Assembly (NCBI RefSeq): GCF_025854375.1
Contig: NZ_CP107575.1
Coordinates: forward strand, 248,001-312,000
From: Glutamicibacter sp. JL.03c
GTDB lineage: Bacteria; Actinomycetota; Actinomycetes; Actinomycetales; Micrococcaceae
Direction of reading: 5' to 3'
DNA: 64,000 nucleotides
The notes below the pieces were generated by a model. That model made no database searches. It was not told the origin of the DNA and saw only the letters and a list, made by a program, of their open reading frames with translations. The number at the start of each line of letters is the position of its first letter. The first letter of the stretch is position 1. The translations under genes and the position numbers were made by a program. Positions 15,582 through 24,323 of this stretch are shown here, one piece after another.

Positions 15582-16238
15582 GTGAATCAAGAAACACATG
15601 AGCCAGTGAACGACCCCAGCGAGCAGCATGTCATCGGAGTAGGCCCCTGGGAAGGGGAACTGCCAACTGAAGCGAAGTATGACCCGGAGCTGCTGGCCAG
15701 CGGCGACCGGCGCAATGTCGCGGACAAATACCGTTACTGGACGATGGACGCCATCATCGCCGATCTGGATGAGCGTCGCCATGATTTCCACATCGCCATA
15801 GAGAATTGGCAGCATGACATGAATATCGGCACCGTGGTGCGCAGTGCCAACGCATTCTTGGCCAAGGAAGTCCACATCATTGGCCGCCGCCGCTGGAACC
15901 GTCGAGGTGCAATGGTGACAGATCGTTACCAACACGTGCGCCACCATCCGACTGTGGAGGATTTTGTTACCTGGGCTGAAGCCGAGGGGCTCACGATCCT
16001 GGGAATCGATATCTTCCCGGATTCCGTGCCGCTGGAAACCTACGACCTTCCGAAGGATTGCGTATTGGTGTTTGGCCAAGAAGGACCCGGTTTGAGCCCT
16101 GAAGTCCACGCCGCTGCCAAGGACACCTTGTCAATTGAACAATTCGGATCAACCCGGTCCATTAATGCCGCTTCCGCGGCTGGAATTGCCATGCATGCGT
16201 GGGTTCGCAGGCATGTTTTCGGGCAACGAGTTGGCTAA
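15582..16238 (+). CDS. TrmH/SpoU family RNA methyltransferase
   Basis: 218 residues from a GTG at 15582. The SPOUT knot motifs are in order: NIGTVVRSANAFLAKEVHII (motif 1 with catalytic Arg), VFGQEGPGLSPEV (motif 2) and the SAM-binding SIEQFGSTRSINAASAAGIA (motif 3). It should 2'-O-methylate ribose in tRNA or rRNA. The N-terminal 60 residues are an extra segment not needed for the fold. The target site is unknown. Confidence 0.9.
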   Translation: MNQETHEPVNDPSEQHVIGVGPWEGELPTEAKYDPELLASGDRRNVADKYRYWTMDAIIADLDERRHDFHIAIENWQHDMNIGTVVRSANAFLAKEVHIIGRRRWNRRGAMVTDRYQHVRHHPTVEDFVTWAEAEGLTILGIDIFPDSVPLETYDLPKDCVLVFGQEGPGLSPEVHAAAKDTLSIEQFGSTRSINAASAAGIAMHAWVRRHVFGQRVG

Positions 16239-16291
16239 CGCAGAAATTAATACTGAAGAGTATTAGTCGAGCATCTGGATTAGTTACATTT

Positions 16292-16320
16292 TTGCGCTTA
16301 CGCTGTTAATCGGTTATGAA
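16292..16320 (+). promoter_or_regulatory. Promoter of the M23 peptidase gene
   Basis: TTGCGC (16292-16297), 17-bp spacer, TATGAA (16315-16320). RNA would start near 16327, which rules out the upstream GTG at 16324 as start codon. Confidence 0.55.
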
Positions 16321-16344
16321 AATGTGATCTGGGAGCGAGTGGCT

Positions 16345-17718
16345 GTGAAACGACGTCATCAAGTGAACCACGACTTATTGCTGCCCGGATTACCTCGACG
16401 CAAGAACCCCGTGGTGATCTGGTCGACCTCTATCGTTGCCGCACTGGGGCTCACCGGCGCGTTGGCAATCCCCATCGTCGCGCAGCCAGCCGATTCGCGC
16501 CAGGGCGATGTCGAGGTGTCCATGGATGCCGTCGCGGATTACTCCCTTACCGACGGCCCCATTTTTGTTAGCGCAGATGCTCCTCTGAACGCCTTCGGCG
16601 CTTCCGGCAAAGATCTGGCCATCGATGGGCGCCCCCTGGGCATGATCGAGGGCGCCGCGGAGACTTCCGAATCAAGTGGCAGCGGAGAAGAATCCACCGC
16701 GTTGCTGGCCGGCACCGTTGGCGAACTCGGCAAGCTTCCTGGCGATCTCCAACTGATGCATCCGGTGACAACGCGTCGGATCTCCAGCCCCTACGGCTGG
16801 CGCGCGAATCCGACCGGTCCAGGCAACCAGATCCACATCGGCCAGGACTACCCGATTTCATGCGGCTCCCCGGTGTACGCGTCCGAGGATGGCACCGTTT
16901 CGGTTTCCGCGTGGGCCGGCCATTCGGGCATGCGCGTGACCATTGATCACGGCTTCAACGTCCAAACCGGTTATAGCCACAACTCGAAGCTCATCGCGAA
17001 GGTGGGCCAGCGCGTCAAGCAGGGCGAGCTGATTGCCCTGGCTGGCACCACCGGCAACTCGACCGGCTGCCACGTGCACTTCGAAGTCATCATCGATGGC
17101 CGCTGGCACGACCCCCGTAACTACCTTCCGCTGATCCCAGGCCAGCGCCAGGCGATGATCGATTCGCAGCGTCTGACCGTGAATGCGAATACCGCACCCA
17201 AGGGCAACGGTTCGCAGAACTCGGGCCAGTCCAATAATGCGCCTGATCCGGACATCATCGTTCCCGAGAACGACGAAACCCCATACATTCCTGCTCCGAC
17301 GCCGCGTCCTGCGCCTACGAAGTCGGCCAAGCCGGCTCCAAGCCAGAGCGAGGGCGAGAGCGAAAGCCCAACCGGCACGAAGAGCCCCAGCGATTCGACC
17401 TCGCCATCCGAGAACGAGTCCGAATCGCCGACGAACAACCAGTCACCGACTGCGAAGCCTACGCCGACGAAAGCTCCATCCAAAACGTCATCGCCAGAAG
17501 GCACAACGACGCCTCCACCATCAACTGACAAGGATCCGGATGGCCAGCAACCTTCAAGCCCGGCGCCAACAACGAACAAAGTTCCACATACCAGCGATGA
17601 GCCGTCGACTACCAAGACCGGAAGCGTGCAATCGCCGACAGGATCGAGTTCCTCTTTCCTCGGGATAACGCTTGACCCGACCAAAGGTGCGAGCCTTTCA
17701 GCCTCGATCACCGAATAA
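16345..17718 (+). CDS. Secreted M23 family metallopeptidase with Ser/Pro/Thr-rich tail
   Basis: 457 residues from the GTG at 16345, picked because GGGAG lies nine bases before it and the promoter reading excludes GTG at 16324. A signal or anchor segment VVIWSTSIVAALGLTGALAIPIVA is near residues 25-45. The LytM/M23 domain (about 135-260) has the zinc ligands in QIHIGQDYP and HVHFEVI. The last 180 residues are a disordered Ser/Pro/Thr/Glu tail that may span the wall. The enzyme should cut peptidoglycan cross-bridges outside the membrane. Confidence 0.9.
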   Translation: MKRRHQVNHDLLLPGLPRRKNPVVIWSTSIVAALGLTGALAIPIVAQPADSRQGDVEVSMDAVADYSLTDGPIFVSADAPLNAFGASGKDLAIDGRPLGMIEGAAETSESSGSGEESTALLAGTVGELGKLPGDLQLMHPVTTRRISSPYGWRANPTGPGNQIHIGQDYPISCGSPVYASEDGTVSVSAWAGHSGMRVTIDHGFNVQTGYSHNSKLIAKVGQRVKQGELIALAGTTGNSTGCHVHFEVIIDGRWHDPRNYLPLIPGQRQAMIDSQRLTVNANTAPKGNGSQNSGQSNNAPDPDIIVPENDETPYIPAPTPRPAPTKSAKPAPSQSEGESESPTGTKSPSDSTSPSENESESPTNNQSPTAKPTPTKAPSKTSSPEGTTTPPPSTDKDPDGQQPSSPAPTTNKVPHTSDEPSTTKTGSVQSPTGSSSSFLGITLDPTKGASLSASITE

Positions 17719-17722
17719 ATAT

Positions 17723-17797
17723 CCACTGTCAGGCCGATGGCCGTCTGCTACGGGTGTTCCACTCGTTTCAGGCGGCCGTTGCCATTGAGAACAGTGG
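17723..17797 (+). other. Long-range inverted repeat in the fba leader region
   Basis: CCACTGT (17723-17729) and ACAGTGG (17791-17797) enclose about 60 bases that hold further GGCC-rich complementary runs. It could be the terminator of the M23 gene or a structured leader before fba. Weak evidence only. Confidence 0.3.
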
Positions 17798-17914
17798 TTC
17801 GTTAGCGTGTCACGATATGAGATTTTAGGTAGAGATAGTGACCTAGGCGATAGGATGGATGGCGAACCGCCGTCAATGGAGACGCGAAACCTCGCTAATC
17901 ACCAGGAGTGAAGC

Positions 17915-18937
<1,023 letters not shown>

Positions 18938-18939
18938 AT

Positions 18940-19356
18940 ATGGTCGGCGAAAACCTGTTGGGCATTCCAGAAACCCTGCTCCCCGAAGAGTCGGAGGTTC
19001 TGGCGCGCCTTGAAGCTGGAGACGAGCCAACTGATCTGGCCGCTCAGTTCCCATCATCTTCGTTGGTCTGGGCGCTGCTGGCCGATGAGGCGCACGGCGA
19101 AGGCCGCACCGTGGAATCCTACGCGTTCGCGCGCGTGGGCTACCACCGCGGCCTTGACTCGTTGCGCAAAGCCGGTTGGCGTGGCCAGGGACCAGTGCCT
19201 TGGAGCCACGAGCCTAACCGCGGCTTCCTCCGCTCGCTCTACGCGCTGGGCCGTGCGGCCGCAGCCATCGGCGAAGCCGAAGAAGTCGATCGCATCGGCA
19301 AGTTCCTGAACGATTCGGATGCTTCCGCCAAGGCTGACATCGAAGCTGGCAAGTAA
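18940..19356 (+). CDS. DUF3151 domain-containing protein
   Basis: 138 residues, starting two bases after the fba stop. Family features include the N-terminal ENLLGIPETLLPEE, a TPR-like middle (SSLVWALLADEA, SYAFARVGYHRGLDSLRKAGWRG) and the PVPWSHEPNRGFLRSLYALG segment. DUF3151 proteins are found next to fba or purA across actinobacteria, and no function is established. The tight coupling to fba suggests a role in or near central carbon metabolism. No own promoter is seen, and a terminator hairpin follows. Confidence 0.9.
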   Translation: MVGENLLGIPETLLPEESEVLARLEAGDEPTDLAAQFPSSSLVWALLADEAHGEGRTVESYAFARVGYHRGLDSLRKAGWRGQGPVPWSHEPNRGFLRSLYALGRAAAAIGEAEEVDRIGKFLNDSDASAKADIEAGK

Positions 19357-19374
19357 GTACCGGAACTGACGTCA

Positions 19375-19411
19375 AACGGCGGCTCGTCTCATGAAGAGGC
19401 GGGCCGCCGTT
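19375..19411 (+). terminator. Terminator after fba-DUF3151
   Basis: AACGGCGGCTCGTCTC pairs with GAGGCGGGCCGCCGTT (two G-U pairs) around ATGAA. Confidence 0.75.
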
Positions 19412-19528
19412 CGCCGCTCAAGAGCGTTTCGAAGTCTGATGTGAGCGGAAAGTTACCTTATTTCAACAGGCGAAAACATATAGGCGCAGGTCAAGTCTCA
19501 TTCAGTAATATGAGGGCATTCTCATCCT

Positions 19529-19568
19529 GTTCTACTTTTGCCTTCATTCTGTTCACCTAATGTTCACC
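19529..19568 (+). promoter_or_regulatory. PHO-box-like array of 11-nt direct repeats
   Basis: Four units start every 11 nt: GTTCTAC (19529), GCCTTCA (19540), GTTCACC (19551) and GTTCACC (19562). The last two form GTTCACC-N4-GTTCACC, the core of the PhoP binding site described in Streptomyces. The array ends 40 bases before the DUF4956 start codon, a normal place for an activator. Confidence 0.7.
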
Positions 19569-19608
19569 TAGAAGGGATTATCACTCCACACTATTGAAAG
19601 GGATAAGA

Positions 19609-20280
19609 ATGTTGTCATTCTGGACAGGACTAGCCTCAAACGTCATCGGCATTACCGTGCTGGTGTACTTCGTGTACTTCCGTCGGCACTTCCGCCGTGA
19701 CCTCGTACTTGCGTACATCGCCTTGAGCATGGGGATCTTCGCGGTCACCTTGCTGCTTTCCGGCAGCGGAGCAGGCATGGGGCTGGGTCTTGGCCTCTTC
19801 GGCATCCTTTCAATCATCCGCCTTCGGTCGGATACGCTGACCCAGGAAGAAGTCGCGTACTACTTCATTTCCCTGGCCATTGGTTTGGTCAACGGATTGC
19901 ATCCGGATCCGGCATGGTTGGCACCGTCGGCCACCGCGGCTCTGGTGCTGGTCATGTTCCTGGCGGATCACCCAAGTTTCGCCCCGCGGACCGAACGCCA
20001 GACGGTGACCTTGGAGAAGGCCTATCCCAAGAAGGCTGATCTCCAGTCGGCTCTGGAAGAACTGCTTGATGCAAAGATCCTGCGCACCGTGGTCGTCGAG
20101 CTGGATATGGTTCGTGACCTGACCATCGTTGACGTTCGCTTCCGCATCAATGCCGCTTCGCCGGATAGCAACTGCGCCAAGGCGGAGAACTATGCAGGAA
20201 CCTACGAACTGGCCAAGGGGCAAAGCGCTTCCCAGAATTCTTCGGTGCAGAACGGAGCCAAGCAGGAGTCCTGGTCCTAA
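19609..20280 (+). CDS. DUF4956 membrane protein
   Basis: 223 residues from the ATG at 19609, preceded by AAAGGGAT; a TTG 15 bases upstream is less likely. Three to four membrane helices fill the N-terminal half (WTGLASNVIGITVLVYFVYF, LVLAYIALSMGIFAVTLLLS, a Gly-rich GLGLGLFGILSII and a LVNGLHPD... AALVLVMFLA pair), with the conserved LRSDTLTQEEVAYYFISLAIGL between. A cytoplasmic ferredoxin-like tail follows. DUF4956 proteins are often coded beside VTC-domain proteins, as here, where the stop and next ATG overlap (TAATG). A role in moving or handling the polymer made by the partner is an inference. Confidence 0.88.
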   Translation: MLSFWTGLASNVIGITVLVYFVYFRRHFRRDLVLAYIALSMGIFAVTLLLSGSGAGMGLGLGLFGILSIIRLRSDTLTQEEVAYYFISLAIGLVNGLHPDPAWLAPSATAALVLVMFLADHPSFAPRTERQTVTLEKAYPKKADLQSALEELLDAKILRTVVVELDMVRDLTIVDVRFRINAASPDSNCAKAENYAGTYELAKGQSASQNSSVQNGAKQESWS

Positions 20281-21098
20281 TGCCTGCGCTCGATAGCCGT
20301 AATCAAACTGACCAGGCGACAAAGGCTCGCGAAGCATTGGAACAAGCCGTTGACTGCCGAGAACCGATCAGCCTGGAAGAAGTCGTGTCCGAGGCCGCGC
20401 TTCAAACTCGTGTTGATAAGAAATTCTTGCTCGCTCCACAACAGTTCACTGCACTATCGGAACGCCTAGGCGAGAAGTTCAAGGTCATGCAGATCGATGG
20501 CCTTCGCACCTTCCGCTATGAATCCGTGTACTTCGATACCGAAGACTTTGACCAGTATCGGGCGCACCGGCAAGGGCGGCGCAGACGCTACAAGGTCCGC
20601 TCTCGAACCTACGCTGATACCGGGCTATCCATGTTCGAGATCAAGACCAAGGGCCTGCGCGGGGCAACCGTGAAACACCGGATCCAGCAGGACCTGCATC
20701 GGTCGGGCGAGCTGACCGAAGAAAACCTGCAGTTCCTGGAATCCGTATTGCTTAGCGAATACGGCCAAGGAGTCCCTGAACTGCAACCGGTGCTAGACAG
20801 CTCCTATACGCGTGCCACCTTTGTGAACCCCATCGATTCCGAACGATTGACCTGCGATGTCGAACTGGGGTACGCCAACTCCAAGACACACATCAACGGG
20901 CCAGACTTGATTGTCGTCGAGACGAAGTCTGCCGATGGCCGTGGAGCCGCTGACCGGGCTCTGGCTGAGCTGGGAATTAGGGAAGTGTCCATGTCCAAGT
21001 ACTGCATCGGAGTGGCTCTGCTCAATCCGCATCTGCCGGCAAACCGCTGGAGCCGGCTGCTGCAGCAAAACTTTGTCCCGGATCCCAGCCTGAGCTAG
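20280..21098 (+). CDS. VTC-domain polyphosphate polymerase-like protein
   Basis: 272 residues. The triphosphate-tunnel VTC fold shows in RVDKKFLLAPQQF, RYESVYFDTEDFDQYRAH, RRRRYKVRSRTYAD, MFEIKTKG and LIVVETKSADG: alternating basic and acidic residues that line the tunnel and bind ATP, polyphosphate and metal. In yeast Vtc4 this domain makes polyphosphate from ATP. Here it is a lone cytoplasmic domain, with the membrane part supplied by the overlapping DUF4956 gene. The upstream PHO-like repeats support a phosphate role. Activity is inferred from the family, not shown. Confidence 0.87.
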   Translation: MPALDSRNQTDQATKAREALEQAVDCREPISLEEVVSEAALQTRVDKKFLLAPQQFTALSERLGEKFKVMQIDGLRTFRYESVYFDTEDFDQYRAHRQGRRRRYKVRSRTYADTGLSMFEIKTKGLRGATVKHRIQQDLHRSGELTEENLQFLESVLLSEYGQGVPELQPVLDSSYTRATFVNPIDSERLTCDVELGYANSKTHINGPDLIVVETKSADGRGAADRALAELGIREVSMSKYCIGVALLNPHLPANRWSRLLQQNFVPDPSLS

Positions 21099-21114
21099 AC
21101 CTTGCGCTGGCAAG

Positions 21115-21783
21115 CTATTTTGCGGCTGCCAGCCGGTAGCCGAAGCCGCGGACAGTCTCGAAGCGTGAAGAGCCGAGCTTGTTGCGAAGGTAGCGGACAT
21201 ACACGTCAACCACGTTGGAACCTGGATCAAAATCGTAGCCCCAGACCCGCGAAAGCAGCTGTTCCCGGCTGAGCACCTGGCCTGGGTTGCGCAAGAATGC
21301 TTCGGCCAGGGCGAATTCGCGGGCTGAAAGATCCACTTCGGTCGAATCCACGGTGACCCTTCGGCGCAGCAGATCCATGTGCAGGTTTTCATGGGTCAAA
21401 GACGAAACTTCGGGGGCGTTGTCCTCGGTCCGCAAGCGCAGCCGTACTCGGGCAAGCAGCTCATCAAAGTGGAATGGCTTGGCCATGTAGTCATCCGCGC
21501 CGTTTTGCAATCCGGCGACAGTGTCTTCAACGCTTCCGCGAGCGGTCAGGATGATGACCGGGGTGGTGATCTGCGCTGCCCGCAGTCGACGCAGAACGGA
21601 GAATCCATCTTCATCCGGCAAGCCCAAATCCAGGATGATCAATTCATGCTCGCCGTCGAGCGCCTGGGTGAATCCGTCGTGGCCGGTCTCGGCAATGGAG
21701 GAGGTCAGCCCGGCAGCCCGCAGCCCCTTGGCGACAAAGGAGCTAATTCGGGGTTCATCTTCGACGATCAATATTTGGCTCAT
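21115..21783 (-). CDS. OmpR/PhoB family response regulator
   Basis: 222 residues. The receiver domain has the acidic pair EDE at 8-10, the phosphoacceptor Asp52 in LIILDLGLPD, Thr in IILTARG and Lys in MAKPF. The C-terminal winged helix reads LSAREFALAEAFLRNPGQVLSREQLL then VVDVYVRYLRNKLG. It is the last gene of a three-gene operon; its start overlaps the kinase stop by four bases. It converges on the VTC gene. Likely target is the 11-bp direct repeat before the operon. Confidence 0.95.
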   Translation of the reverse strand: MSQILIVEDEPRISSFVAKGLRAAGLTSSIAETGHDGFTQALDGEHELIILDLGLPDEDGFSVLRRLRAAQITTPVIILTARGSVEDTVAGLQNGADDYMAKPFHFDELLARVRLRLRTEDNAPEVSSLTHENLHMDLLRRRVTVDSTEVDLSAREFALAEAFLRNPGQVLSREQLLSRVWGYDFDPGSNVVDVYVRYLRNKLGSSRFETVRGFGYRLAAAK

Positions 21784-23234
21784 GCTTCCTTGCTTCCAGT
21801 CGACAGCGGCAAATCAATATAGAACGTGGAACCCTTGCTTGGCTCCGAGTTTACCCAGACGCGGCCACCGTGCGTTTCGGCGATGGCTTGCACAATATTC
21901 AATCCCAAGCCGGACCCCGAGGAACGTGCAGAGTTCTGCCCGCGTCCAAAGCGTTCAAAGATGCGTTCCAGGTCCTCGGCTTGGATGCCGATGCCGGCGT
22001 CGGAGACCCACCAACGCAGGGTGGTCTCTCCATGTCCGTTTCGCAGGATCTCGTTGCCCAAGGCAATGCGGCTATCATCTTCGGAAAATTTCACGGCATT
22101 GGCGCATAGCTGCAGCATGGCCTGGGTCAGGCGTATCGGGTCCAGTTTGACGGTAGCCTCGGTGCGGTAGTCGATACGCCATTGACGCTGGCCGAGACCG
22201 CGGGCCTTGTCCAGGATGTCATCGAGTAGCTTGCCCACTTGTACCGGCTCAATCTGCAGGAAGTCCGTACGATTGGACTTGGCCAGCGTCACCAAGTCAT
22301 TGATCAGCAGGGACATGCGACCCAATTCATCCATGGCGATATCGCGGCTCTGCTTCACATCCTGCGGGTCATCAGGATCCATCAATTCCAGATGGCCGTT
22401 GATGATGGTCACCGGCGTGCGCAACTCATGTCCCACATCGTCCAGCAATTGGCGTTGGGCCTTGAGCGCGCCCTCGAGGCGGTCCAGCATTTCGTTGACC
22501 GTGACGGTCAGGTCTGCGAACTCGTCATTGCCGGAGACTTCAATACGCTGGGAGACGTCGGTTTCAGAGATCTGCTGCGCAGTAGTCTGCAACTTGCGAA
22601 TCGGTTCAAGCATTCGCCCCACTACCAGCCAGGCCGCCAGGGCCGAGAGTGCCATGACCGAAGCGCCCACGGCGCTGTAGATCACGAAGTTCCGGTCATT
22701 GGCAACGGATTCGGCCGAGTAGTCATAGGCCAAGACGAATGAGCCGCGCTCATGATCGGCCGGCAATCTCACCGGTACCACCACGGCACGATACGTGGCG
22801 ATATCCGTTTTTATGGAGCCCAGCCGGATGTGGTTGCTGTCTTGGACTTGGAAGGCCCAGTCGATGAATTCGGGATCGTCTTCCAGCCGGGTGCCCACGA
22901 TGTCCGGCGCAGTCCAACGGACCTCCTTGCCGACAAGGGAGACCATTCCCTGCTTGGGGGAGGGCAAGGTGCGCTGCATGGCGATGTAGAGCAGGTCCTC
23001 GGCATGCTCGAATCGTTTCATGGTTCGCGGGTCGACACCCGTTTCGGTCAGCACGCCGAATTCCTTGACGGAACGGGAGAGCGATTCATCAAGACGTTCA
23101 TTGAGCTCGTGGCGTTGCACGGCGAAGCTGGCAGCGCCAGCGGCAACCAGTGCCAGGCCGACCAAAAGCAGCATGCCGGTAAGCACGCGTGCGCGGATGG
23201 ACCATCGGCGTTCGGGTGCTTTAGTCATCGTCAT
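21780..23234 (-). CDS. Sensor histidine kinase
   Basis: 484 residues. Membrane helix 1 at about 17-38, an extracytoplasmic sensor of about 140 residues, helix 2 at about 184-206, HAMP, then HisKA with His269 in DDVGHELRTP, and a HATPase domain with NAVKFSEDD, DAGIGIQAEDLERIFERF and GSGLGLNIV. It is an EnvZ/CreC-like class I kinase. Its first codons overlap the end of the acidic-tail gene, and its stop overlaps the regulator start, so the three are translationally linked. The signal is unknown; the acidic neighbour hints at cations or envelope state. Confidence 0.93.
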   Translation of the reverse strand: MTMTKAPERRWSIRARVLTGMLLLVGLALVAAGAASFAVQRHELNERLDESLSRSVKEFGVLTETGVDPRTMKRFEHAEDLLYIAMQRTLPSPKQGMVSLVGKEVRWTAPDIVGTRLEDDPEFIDWAFQVQDSNHIRLGSIKTDIATYRAVVVPVRLPADHERGSFVLAYDYSAESVANDRNFVIYSAVGASVMALSALAAWLVVGRMLEPIRKLQTTAQQISETDVSQRIEVSGNDEFADLTVTVNEMLDRLEGALKAQRQLLDDVGHELRTPVTIINGHLELMDPDDPQDVKQSRDIAMDELGRMSLLINDLVTLAKSNRTDFLQIEPVQVGKLLDDILDKARGLGQRQWRIDYRTEATVKLDPIRLTQAMLQLCANAVKFSEDDSRIALGNEILRNGHGETTLRWWVSDAGIGIQAEDLERIFERFGRGQNSARSSGSGLGLNIVQAIAETHGGRVWVNSEPSKGSTFYIDLPLSTGSKEA

Positions 23235-23664
23235 CTACGTCGTCGGCCTCGTCATCGTCGTCATCAGGCTCGTAATCGTCATCGTCGTCGTCATCGTAGT
23301 TTTGGTTCCCTGACGGTGGCAATGGGGTGACGGTTTTCTTAGGTGGAGCCGGAGCGGACGGCTTTGGCTTGGGGTTGACCGTTGGCGTTGGCTTCGGCGC
23401 AGGCTTTTTCGTAGAGCTGCTTGGTTTGGGGGTGGGGGATGGCGTGGGCTTCTTGGTCTGGGATGCGGAGGGGCTTGGTGCTGGTGTTGGGCCGTTAGGT
23501 ACTCCGCTGGTCGGGGAGGGGGACTCTTCTTCGAAGATGAATCCTTCACCTAGATCTTGATCCGAGGGGCCGCCCAAGGCGCGGCTGATCCCGAAGGCTC
23601 CCAAGCAGATGATCGCCACCACGGCGATGGAAGCCACGATGCGGCGCAACATTTCCTTTCCCAT
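23221..23664 (-). CDS. Membrane-anchored protein with Pro-rich stalk and Asp-rich tail
   Basis: 147 residues. An N-terminal anchor or signal segment (RIVASIAVVAIICLGAFGIS, residues about 8-27) is followed by a Ser/Pro/Thr/Lys stalk and an acidic tail of some 35 residues, mostly Asp, that should lie outside the cell. No known domain is present. Such a tail could bind Ca, Mg or other cations. The last 14 bases overlap the start of the histidine kinase gene in another frame: the Asp codons GATGACGATGAC supply the kinase ATG codons. It is the first gene of the operon with the kinase and regulator. Confidence 0.8.
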   Translation of the reverse strand: MGKEMLRRIVASIAVVAIICLGAFGISRALGGPSDQDLGEGFIFEEESPSPTSGVPNGPTPAPSPSASQTKKPTPSPTPKPSSSTKKPAPKPTPTVNPKPKPSAPAPPKKTVTPLPPSGNQNYDDDDDDDYEPDDDDDEADDVDDDD

Positions 23665-23685
23665 GCGACCTATTGTTCCGGATGC

Positions 23686-23703
23686 AAATGAGATCTAAAT
23701 GAG
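23686..23703 (-). promoter_or_regulatory. 11-bp spaced direct repeat before the two-component operon
   Basis: AAATGAG occurs at 23686-23692 and 23697-23703 on the plus strand (CTCATTT twice on the transcribed strand), exactly 11 bp apart. That is the spacing bound by OmpR-family dimers. It lies about 20 bases before the first start codon, over the expected -35 region, suggesting autoactivation. Confidence 0.55.
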
Positions 23704-23733
23704 AGATGCCACTAGATGACGGCGCAAGCAGAG

Positions 23734-24219
23734 CTAGCGCAGGTGCTCAAAAATGATCACTGTTTGGGTTGAAGAAAACGCGCGATTCGATCCGAGATGA
23801 GCCGCGACAAAGGTGCGCAGATCATCAATGCTCCGGGTGGCGACCCGGACCAATAGATCAGGTGATCCACCGAGCACGAAGACCTCCTTGACCTCCGGCA
23901 GCTGCTGCAGTGACTTCGCCGAGGAAAGCAATCGGTCCCGGGCCGAGGGGGAGACGAGCACAGAAATCATCGCGTTGACCGTGACGCCAAGCAGTTTTTC
24001 ATTGATCGCCGTGTGGTATCCGGTGATGATTCCGGCGGTGGATAGTGCCTTGACCCGGCCGAGGCACGTCGAAGGAGCAATGCCCACCGTGGCAGCGAGA
24101 AGGTTGTTCGGAATCCGGGCGTCTTTGCTTAGTTCCGAGAGGATGGCTAGATCCGTGGCATCAATGCGAACAGGATTCGGCACGGCATCGCCTTGCACTT
24201 CCCAGAGGGAATTTTCCAC
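23734..24219 (-). CDS. Lrp/AsnC family regulator
   Basis: 161 residues. The N-terminal helix-turn-helix is DATDLAILSELSKDARIPNNLLAATVGIAPSTCLGRVKAL, and the C-terminal ACT-like (RAM) domain ends VATRSIDDLRTFVAAHLG. It is divergent from kynureninase. Lrp-type regulators of kynurenine use (KynR) are known in pseudomonads, so control of kynU and the permease by kynurenine or an aromatic amino acid is likely. A TTTCAT-N5-ATGAAA palindrome lies just before its start codon. Confidence 0.9.
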   Translation of the reverse strand: MENSLWEVQGDAVPNPVRIDATDLAILSELSKDARIPNNLLAATVGIAPSTCLGRVKALSTAGIITGYHTAINEKLLGVTVNAMISVLVSPSARDRLLSSAKSLQQLPEVKEVFVLGGSPDLLVRVATRSIDDLRTFVAAHLGSNRAFSSTQTVIIFEHLR

Positions 24220-24229
24220 GGATATCTCG

Positions 24230-24246
24230 TTTCATTCTTTATGAAA
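24230..24246. promoter_or_regulatory. Palindrome before the Lrp and kynureninase genes
   Basis: TTTCAT-TCTTT-ATGAAA, a perfect 6-bp inverted repeat, lies 10 bases before the Lrp start codon and about 80 before kynU. It is a plausible Lrp operator. Confidence 0.45.
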
Positions 24247-24323
24247 GTTCGGAATCAGTCGCATGATCTTGTGTTTGATTCTACGATAACTACAGCGTGG
24301 AGAACTGAAATCCTAGGAGAAGA

